The translations under genes were made by a program, and so were the position numbers. 64,000 nt of DNA from Oceanobacillus saliphilus (GTDB lineage: Bacteria; Bacillota; Bacilli; Bacillales; Amphibacillaceae): the NCBI RefSeq assembly GCF_023522835.1, contig NZ_JALCZU010000005.1, positions 62,001 through 126,000 on the forward strand, given 5' to 3'. The notes beneath the pieces were generated by a model. The model was not told the DNA's origin. It saw nothing but the letters and a program-made list of their open reading frames with translations, and ran no database searches. Shown here one piece after another: positions 57,042-64,000 of this stretch. Positions within the stretch are counted from its first letter, which is position 1, and each line of letters opens with the position of its first letter.

Positions 57042-57731
57042 TTGACTGTACCAACGATTACGATTAAGGATGTACCGAAGGAGGACCGTCCTCGAGAAAG
57101 GTTGATGAAGCTCGGGCCCGGTCATTTATCCAATCAGGAAATACTGGCAATTCTCATTGGCAGCGGGACGAAGGAAGAATCGGTAATGTCGGTTGCAAAC
57201 CGTATATTAATGCATTTCGAAGGTTTAAAACTATTGAGAGAAGCTACCATCGAGGAGCTAATCTCGATAAAGGGAATAGGAACTGCAAAGGGATTAGTGA
57301 TTTTATCTGCAATTGAACTTGGAAAACGGATGAATGAATATAAACCTAATGACAAATATGTAATCAGGTCTCCTGATGATGGTGCCGATTATATTATGGA
57401 AGAAATGAGAAATTTAACCCAGGAACACTTTGTAGTCCTGTTTTTAAACACGAAAAACCAGATTATACATCGGCAAACGATATTTATTGGTAGTCTCAAC
57501 GCCTCTATTGTACACCCCAGGGAAGTCTACCGCGAAGCAATAAAGCGATCAGCTGCATCAATAATTGTTGCGCATAATCATCCCTCAGGAGATCCAGCCC
57601 CATCCCAGGAAGACATCCATGTAACCAGAAGATTGGTTGAATCAGGAAAGTTGATTGGAATTGAACTTTTGGACCATATAATAATCGGAGACAGGAAATT
57701 TGTTTCATTAAAAGAAAAAGGATACTTATAA
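57042..57731 (+). CDS. radC: RadC family protein (JAB/MPN domain)
   Basis: The 229-residue protein has an N-terminal helix-hairpin-helix (ISIKGIGTAKGLVILSAIELG) and a C-terminal JAMM metalloprotease-like fold with HNHPSGDPAPSQED. The old repair assignment is disputed and the role in Bacillus is unknown. TTG 57042 follows AAAGGAGA. It leads into the mreBCD-minCD block, but comC and maf, normally between spoIIB and radC, are missing. Confidence 0.93.
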   Translation: MTVPTITIKDVPKEDRPRERLMKLGPGHLSNQEILAILIGSGTKEESVMSVANRILMHFEGLKLLREATIEELISIKGIGTAKGLVILSAIELGKRMNEYKPNDKYVIRSPDDGADYIMEEMRNLTQEHFVVLFLNTKNQIIHRQTIFIGSLNASIVHPREVYREAIKRSAASIIVAHNHPSGDPAPSQEDIHVTRRLVESGKLIGIELLDHIIIGDRKFVSLKEKGYL

Positions 57732-57780
57732 TACTATCTATTTTAGAAAATTTTTCGTATAATTATATGGAATGTAATGT

Positions 57781-57822
57781 AGCGCCATTTTTCTATTTAC
57801 ACGTGAAAGTGGCGCTTATTCT
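57781..57822 (+). terminator. Terminator of radC
   Basis: AGCGCCA and TGGCGCT form the base of a stem, with further GAAA/TTTC and GTG/CAC pairing inside. TATTCTC follows rather than a clean T run. Confidence 0.6.
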
Positions 57823-57951
57823 CATTCAGGTGGAATGGTTTACTTATTTAGGCGAAGATGTAATAATTAAAGCTTGTTTACGGCTTATATAATTTTGCTA
57901 TAGAGTGAAACTACATATTTAATGGATATTGGGTAGGAAAGGGAGATATTA

Positions 57952-58989
57952 TTGGGGATTTTTAATTTTTCACAGGATTTAGGGATAGATTTAGGAACTG
58001 CTAATACACTTGTCTTTGTAAAAGGGAAGGGGATTGTCGTACGTGAACCTTCCGTTGTAGCGAAGAATATCACAACTGGAGAGGTTGAAGCAGTTGGTAG
58101 TGCTGCCAGGAACATGATTGGACGAACACCCGGAAACATTTCAGTGATACGTCCCATGAAGGATGGTGTTATTGCTGATTATGAAACGACAGCTGTTATG
58201 ATGAAATATTATATGAAAAAGGCGATGAAAAACCGTTCTATTTTCGCTAAAAAACCGAACGTCATGATTTGTGTGCCATCCGGGATAACAATGGTAGAAG
58301 AACGTGCAGTGATTGATGCTTCCAAGCAGGCTGGAGCCAAGGAGGCATACCCTATCGCTGAACCTTTTGCAGCCGCAATCGGGGCAGGATTGCCAGTGTG
58401 GGAGCCGACAGGAAGCATGATCGTTGATATTGGTGGGGGAACTACTGAAGTTGCGGTAATCTCATTGGGCGGAATTGTCACAAGTGAGTCCATCCGAGTT
58501 GCAGGTGATAATATGGATGAAGCTATTATTAACTATATCCGGAAAAACTACAGCCTGTTGATTGGCGAGAGGTCTGCAGAGTCCATTAAAATGGATATTG
58601 GTTCAGCAAGGGAGCAGAATTCGGACGAAGAAATGGATATTCGAGGAAGGGATCTTCTGACTGGTTTACCCAAAACAATTACAATAACAGCGAATGAAAT
58701 TTCAAGTTCCCTTGACGATACAGTCGACTCTATTGTGAATGCAGTTAAAACCACACTAGAAAAAACGCCACCTGAATTGGCCGCAGATATTATGGATCGC
58801 GGTATCGTACTATCTGGTGGTGGGGCTTTGCTCAGAAACTTGGAACAAGTAATCAGTGATGAAACAAAAATCCCTGTATTTGTAGCGGAAAATCCTTTGG
58901 AGAGTGTTGCAATAGGAACAGGCAAATCATTGGAATATATCCAGCATTTTCGTTCTAGTCCTAATGTTTCATCTCGTCCTTTAAATTAA
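57952..58989 (+). CDS. mreB: Rod shape-determining protein MreB
   Basis: The 345-residue bacterial actin organises lateral wall synthesis. Nucleotide-binding motifs are [16 protein letters not shown] (phosphate 1), [18 protein letters not shown] (phosphate 2) and [13 protein letters not shown] (adenosine). An N-terminal amphipathic start (MGIFNFSQD) fits membrane binding. Translation starts at TTG 57952 after AAAGGGAG. It is the first gene of mreBCD. Confidence 0.97.
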   Translation: MGIFNFSQDLGIDLGTANTLVFVKGKGIVVREPSVVAKNITTGEVEAVGSAARNMIGRTPGNISVIRPMKDGVIADYETTAVMMKYYMKKAMKNRSIFAKKPNVMICVPSGITMVEERAVIDASKQAGAKEAYPIAEPFAAAIGAGLPVWEPTGSMIVDIGGGTTEVAVISLGGIVTSESIRVAGDNMDEAIINYIRKNYSLLIGERSAESIKMDIGSAREQNSDEEMDIRGRDLLTGLPKTITITANEISSSLDDTVDSIVNAVKTTLEKTPPELAADIMDRGIVLSGGGALLRNLEQVISDETKIPVFVAENPLESVAIGTGKSLEYIQHFRSSPNVSSRPLN

Positions 58990-59001
58990 GTAGGTGTTTG
59001 T

Positions 59002-59883
59002 ATGCAGTTTTTTCGTAATAAAAGACTTTTTATTCTACTAATCGGGTTTATCGTATTAGTAGCTTTAATAGGATATTCACTTGGAGAAAGAAATAATCTA
59101 ACTACCGCTGAAAAATTCATCAACGATGCGGTAGGATGGTCACAAAATATAATCCATACACCTGTTGCATTTGTCACCGGTATCGCGACGAATGTCAGGG
59201 ATTTTAAAAACACATATGAAGAAAATCAGCTTTTGAAAGAGCAACTTTCCCAATATAAAAGTCTGATATATGAAGTGCAGGAAATTGAAGATGAAAATGA
59301 AGAGCTTAGGGAATTATTAGGAATTACAGAAACAGTAAGAGATTATGTCCCCATACAAGCAACAGTCATTTCACGATCCCCAGAGCGCTGGGTGGAGCAA
59401 GTAACCATTAACAAAGGTGAACAGGATGGTGTCCGGTCCAATATGGTTGTAATTACAGCGGAAGGCATGGTCGGGAAAGTTCAAAGCACAGCGGAATTTA
59501 CTTCCAATGTACAGCTGTTAACCGGGTTTGATCAGTTCAACCGAATTTCCGCAACCATTTCACGGGATGAAGAAGATGATATATTCGGTATGATTGAAGG
59601 ATTCGACCAGGAAACAAATTCACTTCTTTTCAGGATAATTGAAGAATCCGATAACGATTTAGAAGAAGGGGAATTGGTTGTTTCTTCTGAACTTGGTGGG
59701 AAATTTCCAGCTGGGTTAATTATAGGTACTGTCAAAGAAGTAGTGTCTGATCAGTATGGTTTGACTCGGATCGCAATGGTTGAGCCTGCTGCTGATATAT
59801 ATGATATTCGTCACGTAATTGTAGTTGATCGTTCTCTTGATGAACCGGAAGAAGAGGGCAATGATGAGGAGGAAGATGAGTGA
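59002..59883 (+). CDS. mreC: Rod shape-determining protein MreC
   Basis: The 293-residue bitopic membrane protein has a helix at residues about 8-28, an extracytoplasmic coiled coil (about 70-105), then a tandem beta-barrel domain (VEQVTINKGEQDGVRSNMVV, VGKVQSTAEFTSNVQLL) and a very acidic C-terminus. It links MreB with wall synthases. Its stop overlaps the mreD start region. Confidence 0.95.
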   Translation: MQFFRNKRLFILLIGFIVLVALIGYSLGERNNLTTAEKFINDAVGWSQNIIHTPVAFVTGIATNVRDFKNTYEENQLLKEQLSQYKSLIYEVQEIEDENEELRELLGITETVRDYVPIQATVISRSPERWVEQVTINKGEQDGVRSNMVVITAEGMVGKVQSTAEFTSNVQLLTGFDQFNRISATISRDEEDDIFGMIEGFDQETNSLLFRIIEESDNDLEEGELVVSSELGGKFPAGLIIGTVKEVVSDQYGLTRIAMVEPAADIYDIRHVIVVDRSLDEPEEEGNDEEEDE

Positions 59884-60422
59884 TGAAACGTCTTTTATTT
59901 CCTCTCATTCTTTTTCTCTTGACGATTTTGGAAGGAGTCGCACTGGACTTATTGCCAACTGATCTTGTGATGGGCAATCTGCTTATCGTCCCACACTGGG
60001 TCTTTGCCTTTCTAATATATATGGTCATTTTCTATGATAAAGACAGTACGTACCATTCCGTTGTATATGCATTGATTTTCGGCCTGCTCATTGATGCGGT
60101 ATATACTGGAATACTTGGTGTTTACATGTTCTCCTACGCCTTGGTGATTTATATTATCCATGGGTTAAAAAAAATCCTTCACGGGAATTTTTATGTGCTG
60201 ATATTATTGGGAATCGTCGGTATTTTTTTAGCAGATCTACTTATATACGCGATTTATACTTCAGTAGGGTTGGTTGATATGGCATTGGAAAATTATTTTC
60301 TGCTGCGGATGTTACCTACTATATTGTCTAATCTTGTATTTTTGATCGTGATATATCCTTTTACCGCTAAGCGGCTTTCCAGATGGGGAAGGGAGCAACT
60401 AACGGGCAACAGTGCGCTTTGA
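59883..60422 (+). CDS. mreD: Rod shape-determining protein MreD
   Basis: The 179-residue protein has five or six membrane helices, with the family segment GLLIDAVYTGILGVYMFSYA. It is part of the elongasome with MreB and MreC. GTG 59880 and ATG 59883 are both possible; ATG is used because it aligns with MKRxLxP starts, and GGAGG in the mreC end serves it. It overlaps the mreC stop. Confidence 0.92.
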   Translation: MKRLLFPLILFLLTILEGVALDLLPTDLVMGNLLIVPHWVFAFLIYMVIFYDKDSTYHSVVYALIFGLLIDAVYTGILGVYMFSYALVIYIIHGLKKILHGNFYVLILLGIVGIFLADLLIYAIYTSVGLVDMALENYFLLRMLPTILSNLVFLIVIYPFTAKRLSRWGREQLTGNSAL

Positions 60423-60445
60423 GCATAGGGCTCAAAGTGCTATTA
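60413..60445 (+). other. Hairpin between mreD and minC
   Basis: GCGCTTTGAGC and GCTCAAAGTGC form a stem with one G-T pair, overlapping the mreD stop. No T run follows. It may modulate or process the mre-min transcript rather than end it. Confidence 0.5.
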
Positions 60446-60483
60446 CATAAACGAGTTTGGTTAATTAATGAGGTGAACTTGCA

Positions 60484-61170
60484 GTGCTGGACAAGAAACA
60501 GACAATTACCATAAAAGGAACAAGAGAAGGTCTTAGTTTATTTATAGAAGAATCGGCTTCCTACAATGATGCAATTAAAGAACTCAATGAAAAGATTCTA
60601 GCGAGCAAACCGAAAAACGATGAACCTGTCGTATCTGTAAGAGTCAAATTGGGCAACAGGTATTTGAACGAGGAACAGGAAAAAGAGTTAAGAAGAATTA
60701 TAAGTGTGGAGAATCGGTTCCGTATAGAATCTATTGAATCAGAACTTATTAGAATAGAAGATGCTCTAAAATGGCAAGAAGATAGTGAGATTAAAGCAAT
60801 CAATAGAATTGTAAGATCTGGACAGGTCCTCGACATAAAAGGAGATCTGCTCTTAATCGGAGATGTCAATCCAGGTGGCAAAGTAGTATCAACCGGTAAT
60901 ATATATGTAATGGGAAACTTATATGGCATAGCTCATGCCGGTTCAGAAGGTGATCGCGATGCCTTCATCGCAGCTTCTTATATGAAACCAACGCAACTTC
61001 GGATTGCGGATTATATAAGTCGTGCCCCAGATTATGAATCTGAGGGTGTATATATGGAATGTGGAATCATAGATGGGGAACAGGATAAGATCATTATCGA
61101 TTCGTTAAAGGTTCTTTCACATAAACGTAAGGAAATAAGCGGATTTGAAAGGAGAATGAATAATGGGTGA
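60484..61170 (+). CDS. minC: Septum site-determining protein MinC
   Basis: The 228-residue inhibitor of FtsZ polymerisation keeps division away from the poles with MinD. The N-terminal FtsZ-inhibiting domain (1-105) is followed by a C-terminal beta-helix (SGQVLDIKGDLLLIGDVNPGG, GNIYVMGNLYGIAHAG) that dimerises and binds MinD. GTG 60484 follows GAGGTG. Its end overlaps minD by 8 bases. Confidence 0.95.
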   Translation: MLDKKQTITIKGTREGLSLFIEESASYNDAIKELNEKILASKPKNDEPVVSVRVKLGNRYLNEEQEKELRRIISVENRFRIESIESELIRIEDALKWQEDSEIKAINRIVRSGQVLDIKGDLLLIGDVNPGGKVVSTGNIYVMGNLYGIAHAGSEGDRDAFIAASYMKPTQLRIADYISRAPDYESEGVYMECGIIDGEQDKIIIDSLKVLSHKRKEISGFERRMNNG

Positions 61171-61963
61171 AGCTATTGTTATTACTTCCGGAAAAGGTGG
61201 AGTAGGTAAAACGACAACCTCTGCAAATATTGGGACTGCTCTGGCTCTGATGGAGAAAAAAGTATGTTTAATAGATACCGATATTGGTTTAAGAAACCTC
61301 GATGTTGTCATGGGTCTGGAGAACAGAATTATCTATGATATTGTAGATGTCATTCAGGGACGCTGTAAACTTAAACAAGCACTCATTAAAGACAAGCGAT
61401 TCGATTATCTGTCCTTGCTTCCTGCAGCACAAACAAGTGATAAAACTGCTGTCACAACTAATGGAATGAAAGAAATAGTTGCTGAGTTAAAACAGGAGTA
61501 TGACTATATCATCATCGATTGCCCTGCCGGCATTGAACAGGGATTCCAGAATGCGATCGCAGGGGCTGATAGGGCAATTGTCGTAACCACTCCTGAGAAA
61601 TCAAGTGTCCGGGATGCTGATCGTATCGTAGGACTGCTTGAAAAAGAGGATATGAAAGAATCTCCGAGATTAATTATAAATCGTATCCGTAGTCATATGA
61701 TGAAGAGCGGAGATATGATTGATGTCGATGACATTGTTCAATTACTTTCCATTGACCTAATAGGAATTGTAATTGATGATGATGAAGTAATTAAAGCTTC
61801 CAATAAAGGGGAGCCGATTGCGTTAAGCCCAAACTCAAAAGCGTCTATTGCATACCGTAATATAGCCAGAAGAATATTAGGGGAAACGGTTCCTTTACAA
61901 TCCCTCGAAGATGATAAAGGTGTGCTGCAACGAGTGAAAAAATTCCTTGGAATGCGTGTTTAA
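61163..61963 (+). CDS. minD: Septum site-determining protein MinD
   Basis: The 266-residue membrane-associated ATPase recruits MinC. It has a deviant Walker A, SGKGGVGKTT, LIDTDIGLRNLDVVMGLE, DCPAGIEQGF, and the C-terminal amphipathic membrane-targeting helix LQRVKKFLGMRV. ATG 61163 lies within minC with GAAAGGAG upstream, so translation is coupled. Confidence 0.97.
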   Translation: MGEAIVITSGKGGVGKTTTSANIGTALALMEKKVCLIDTDIGLRNLDVVMGLENRIIYDIVDVIQGRCKLKQALIKDKRFDYLSLLPAAQTSDKTAVTTNGMKEIVAELKQEYDYIIIDCPAGIEQGFQNAIAGADRAIVVTTPEKSSVRDADRIVGLLEKEDMKESPRLIINRIRSHMMKSGDMIDVDDIVQLLSIDLIGIVIDDDEVIKASNKGEPIALSPNSKASIAYRNIARRILGETVPLQSLEDDKGVLQRVKKFLGMRV

Positions 61964-62018
61964 GTTGAAGAATGTCATTTTCCTATCACATAGGCAAAAC
62001 ATCAAGTATTCTTCTTTT

Positions 62019-62056
62019 TAGATGTAATGAAAACAACCTCATTACATCTTTTTTTG
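62019..62056 (+). terminator. Terminator of minCD
   Basis: AGATGTAATGA (62020-62030) and TCATTACATCT (62039-62049) form a perfect stem followed by TTTTTT. Confidence 0.9.
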
Positions 62057-62066
62057 TTCATACATT
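62038..62066 (+). promoter_or_regulatory. Possible sigma-E promoter of spoIVFAB
   Basis: CATACATT (62059-62066) matches the sigma-E -10 CATACANT. The -35, TCATTAC at 62039, is only a fair match and overlaps the minD terminator. spoIVF is sigma-E controlled in B. subtilis, which supports the call. Confidence 0.35.
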
Positions 62067-62117
62067 ATTCCTATGGTACATATAATGTACAAATGAATCT
62101 GAAGGAATGTGAGGAAA

Positions 62118-62885
62118 ATGGACAAAGATATCAAAAGAATTCGAAAGTCTATCGAACAACGTAAGAAAAGCCGGGGTCTAAATCCGGGAACTGGCAGCAA
62201 AAGACAACTTCTTTCACCTTTTCCCGAAATAGAGGAAAAGCATGGCTATTACCCGGTAATTACTGGTAGTACCGGAGAGGAAAGAGTCAAAGGGAATGCG
62301 ATTGCCGGTATCGCTGTAAAGGGGATATTGTCTGTAATGCTTTTCTTTGGAACAGCAATTGTATGGCAATCTGATTCAGATATATTACAAAAGCCAAAGC
62401 AATGGACAAGCCAAGCGCTGACGAATGAATTTCCGTTTGCAAAGGTAAATGTTTGGTACAAAGAAGCCTTTGGTAGACCATTGTCACTTTCACCGACTCC
62501 AATTGCAGATGGGGACCAGTCTCAACCAATCGCACTACCAGTCACAGGCAGTATTACGGAATCTTTCCAGGTAAATGGAACAGGCATTATGATTAGCCCA
62601 GGCGAAACAGCAACTGTATCAGCTATCCATGAAGGGGTAGTTATTTTTGCAGGAAATGACAAGGAAACAAATAAAACGGTGACTGTACAACATGCGGATG
62701 GTTCTGTATCAAACTATGGGAACTTAAGTTCGATAGATGTCCACCTTTACCAGTTCATTGCAGGTAATCAGCGAGTAGGCAGCTTTGTCCCTGATGTGGA
62801 AAATAACACAGTCTATTTCTCGATTGAAAAGGACAATGATTTTATTGATCCCGTGCAGGTGATTCCGGTTGATGAATTTCAATAA
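62118..62885 (+). CDS. spoIVFA: Stage IV sporulation protein FA
   Basis: The 255-residue bitopic protein of the mother-cell membrane around the forespore holds SpoIVFB inactive and tethers it with BofA. It has a basic N-terminus (IRKSIEQRKKSRG), one helix near residues 68-85 and a C-terminal LytM/M23-like domain (GVVIFAGNDKETNKTVTVQHADGS) without the usual catalytic set. ATG 62118 is chosen; GTG 62109 is an alternative. It overlaps spoIVFB by 14 bases. Confidence 0.92.
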   Translation: MDKDIKRIRKSIEQRKKSRGLNPGTGSKRQLLSPFPEIEEKHGYYPVITGSTGEERVKGNAIAGIAVKGILSVMLFFGTAIVWQSDSDILQKPKQWTSQALTNEFPFAKVNVWYKEAFGRPLSLSPTPIADGDQSQPIALPVTGSITESFQVNGTGIMISPGETATVSAIHEGVVIFAGNDKETNKTVTVQHADGSVSNYGNLSSIDVHLYQFIAGNQRVGSFVPDVENNTVYFSIEKDNDFIDPVQVIPVDEFQ

Positions 62886-63732
62886 ATATTTGCCAAGTAT
62901 CCATATCCATCCTGTCCTGTACATTTTCATAATTATTTCCTTTCTTACTGGTACATTTTTGGAATTATTTATTATCTTCTTTCTTGTTCTGTTTCATGAA
63001 CTGGGCCACTTTACCGCTGCAAAAATATTCAAATGGAGAATAAGCAATATTGTTCTGTGGGTATTTGGTGGTGTGATGGAAACAGAGGAACATGGAAACA
63101 AACCAATGAAGGAAGAGGCATTGGTAACCATTGCGGGCCCATTTCAACACCTGGTTATATATTTTCTTTGTTTCATAGCCGAAACATTTCACTTGCTACC
63201 TGTTTCTGTTCTGGAGCTGGTACTTTACTATAATACGATTTTGCTCATTTTTAATTTACTTCCTATTTGGCCTCTGGACGGTGGAAAATTACTGCTTCTA
63301 CTCACATCTGCATTTTTCCCTTATAGAAAATCCTATAATTTTACTATACTATTTTCCATGGTTATCACGGTATGTTTCCTGCTAGTTCAGTTGCTGTTTC
63401 TTCCTTTTACGTTAAGTTCTTTTTTTATATGGGCATTTCTTTTTATGGAAAACAGATCAGACTGGAAACAGCGTTTCTATGTATTTATGCGTTTTCTGCT
63501 AAAAAGATATGAAGGAGAGACTTCAATCAATGGCGTTATTCCGCTAAAAGTTAATGCAGACAGTTTATTTTTGGATGTATTTTCGCGATTCAGGAGGGAA
63601 AAAAAGCATCCAATCTATATCATTTATCCTGGAAATGAACGTAAATCTGTAGATGAAAATGATTGTCTTCAGAGCTATTTTTATGAAAAAGCATATAACC
63701 ATACGGTAGGTGAAACATTCCTTTATAAATAG
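62872..63732 (+). CDS. spoIVFB: Stage IV sporulation intramembrane metalloprotease FB
   Basis: The 286-residue site-2-type protease cleaves pro-sigma-K in the mother cell. The zinc motif is FHELGHF (His42, Glu43, His46) and the distal Asp is in LLPIWPLDGGK. About six membrane helices are followed by a C-terminal CBS-like soluble domain (about 195-286). ATG 62872 is preferred over TTG 62869. It overlaps spoIVFA, so translation is coupled. Confidence 0.95.
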   Translation: MNFNKYLPSIHIHPVLYIFIIISFLTGTFLELFIIFFLVLFHELGHFTAAKIFKWRISNIVLWVFGGVMETEEHGNKPMKEEALVTIAGPFQHLVIYFLCFIAETFHLLPVSVLELVLYYNTILLIFNLLPIWPLDGGKLLLLLTSAFFPYRKSYNFTILFSMVITVCFLLVQLLFLPFTLSSFFIWAFLFMENRSDWKQRFYVFMRFLLKRYEGETSINGVIPLKVNADSLFLDVFSRFRREKKHPIYIIYPGNERKSVDENDCLQSYFYEKAYNHTVGETFLYK

Positions 63733-63752
63733 CTGTTTATATTAGGATAGGC

Positions 63753-63782
63753 TTGACACGAATCATTGGAACATGGTATTAT
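63753..63782 (+). promoter_or_regulatory. Sigma-A promoter of the rplU operon
   Basis: Perfect TTGACA (63753-63758), 18 bases, then an extended -10 TGGTATTAT (TATTAT at 63777-63782). Confidence 0.85.
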
Positions 63783-63789
63783 TGTTACG

Positions 63790-63884
63790 TTATTCATCGT
63801 AGCACCCGTGCTACAACCGCACAGAACAGGTTTTAAACTTTTCGGAGTACCTGTATGGCGAGTCTGAGTCTATTAAGGAGGTGC
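63790..63884 (+). promoter_or_regulatory. Ribosomal protein L21 leader
   Basis: The untranslated leader has a GTAGCAC/GTGCTAC hairpin and a second stem CAGGT..ACCTG, as in the L21 leader of Bacillus. In the known family it is thought to mediate autogenous control of rplU-ysxB-rpmA. Confidence 0.8.
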
Positions 63885-63888
63885 AAGT

Positions 63889-64000
63889 ATGTACGCAATT
63901 ATTGAAACAGGCGGTAAACAAGTGAAAGTTGTTGAAGGTCAGGAAATCTTTGTAGAAAAAGTTTCAGGAGAAGCAAATGATTCTATTACGTTTGAAAAAG
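63889..64000 (+). CDS. rplU: 50S ribosomal protein L21, 5' part
   Basis: The first 37 residues match the N-terminus of L21 ([18 protein letters not shown]). L21 is a primary 23S rRNA-binding protein of the large subunit. ATG 63889 follows AAGGAGGTG. The gene runs off the right edge, and ysxB and rpmA are expected after it. Confidence 0.95.
   Translation, partial: MYAIIETGGKQVKVVEGQEIFVEKVSGEANDSITFEK

Overview
The window is a 64 kb chromosomal segment of a low-GC, endospore-forming Bacillaceae. Gene order and protein sequences follow the Bacillus subtilis block sspI-ysgA-pheST-...-spoIVFAB-rplU almost step by step. The divergence and the many intergenic repeats suggest a halotolerant genus such as Oceanobacillus, Virgibacillus or Lentibacillus; that genus guess is inference. 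Spore genes present are sspI, gerE, gerM, spoVID, ysxE, a spoIIB-like gene, spoIVFA and spoIVFB. There is no prophage, insertion sequence, CRISPR array or rRNA operon.

Layout. 1-0.9 kb: edge of a minus-strand gene, then a repeat element. 0.9-8 kb: sspI, ysgA, T-box-controlled pheST, ung, rnhC. 8-13.8 kb: zapA, cvpA-like, polX, mutS2, yshE and a 26-codon membrane peptide. 13.8-19 kb: fatty-acid degradation (lcfA, fadR, fadB, etfB, etfA) with a FadR operator. 19-25.4 kb: trxA, uvrC, yslB, sdhCAB. 25.4-32 kb: thioesterase, gerE, MarR regulator, racE, gerM, rph, XTP pyrophosphatase, phosphodiesterase. 32.0-32.2 kb: tRNA-Gly and tRNA-Arg. 32.3-39.6 kb: TPR protein, tig, clpX, lonA, engB. 40.3-46.5 kb: the haem operon hemAXCDBL. 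46.8-49.2 kb: spoVID, ysxE and a small membrane protein. 49.4-55.8 kb: T-box-controlled valS, two reverse-strand RimK-like ATP-grasp genes, folC. 55.9-64 kb: spoIIB-like, radC, mreBCD, minCD, spoIVFAB, the L21 leader and the start of rplU.

The genes form functional blocks: translation (pheST, valS, tRNAs), DNA repair (ung, rnhC, polX, mutS2, uvrC), acyl-CoA oxidation feeding electron transfer flavoprotein and succinate dehydrogenase, protein quality control (tig, clpX, lonA), tetrapyrrole synthesis, and cell shape, division and sporulation.

The least explained content lies between genes. Family A is a repeat with shared ends and a long hairpin module, with copies near 0.4, 25.5, 29.4 and 49.8 kb. 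Family B is an approximately 90 bp element ending in a GCCAAGTTTTCTAA-like core, usually just upstream of a ribosome binding site, with copies near 2.4, 7.9-8.1, 36.6, 48.0 and 49.3 kb and its core reused as a terminator at 56.8 kb. Both T-box leaders have a repeat between the T-box terminator and the start codon. The other notable item is the tandem ATP-grasp pair between valS and folC, whose downstream member has lost the usual E-x-N metal motif. Compared with B. subtilis as remembered, lonB, lysC, comC and maf are missing from their usual places.
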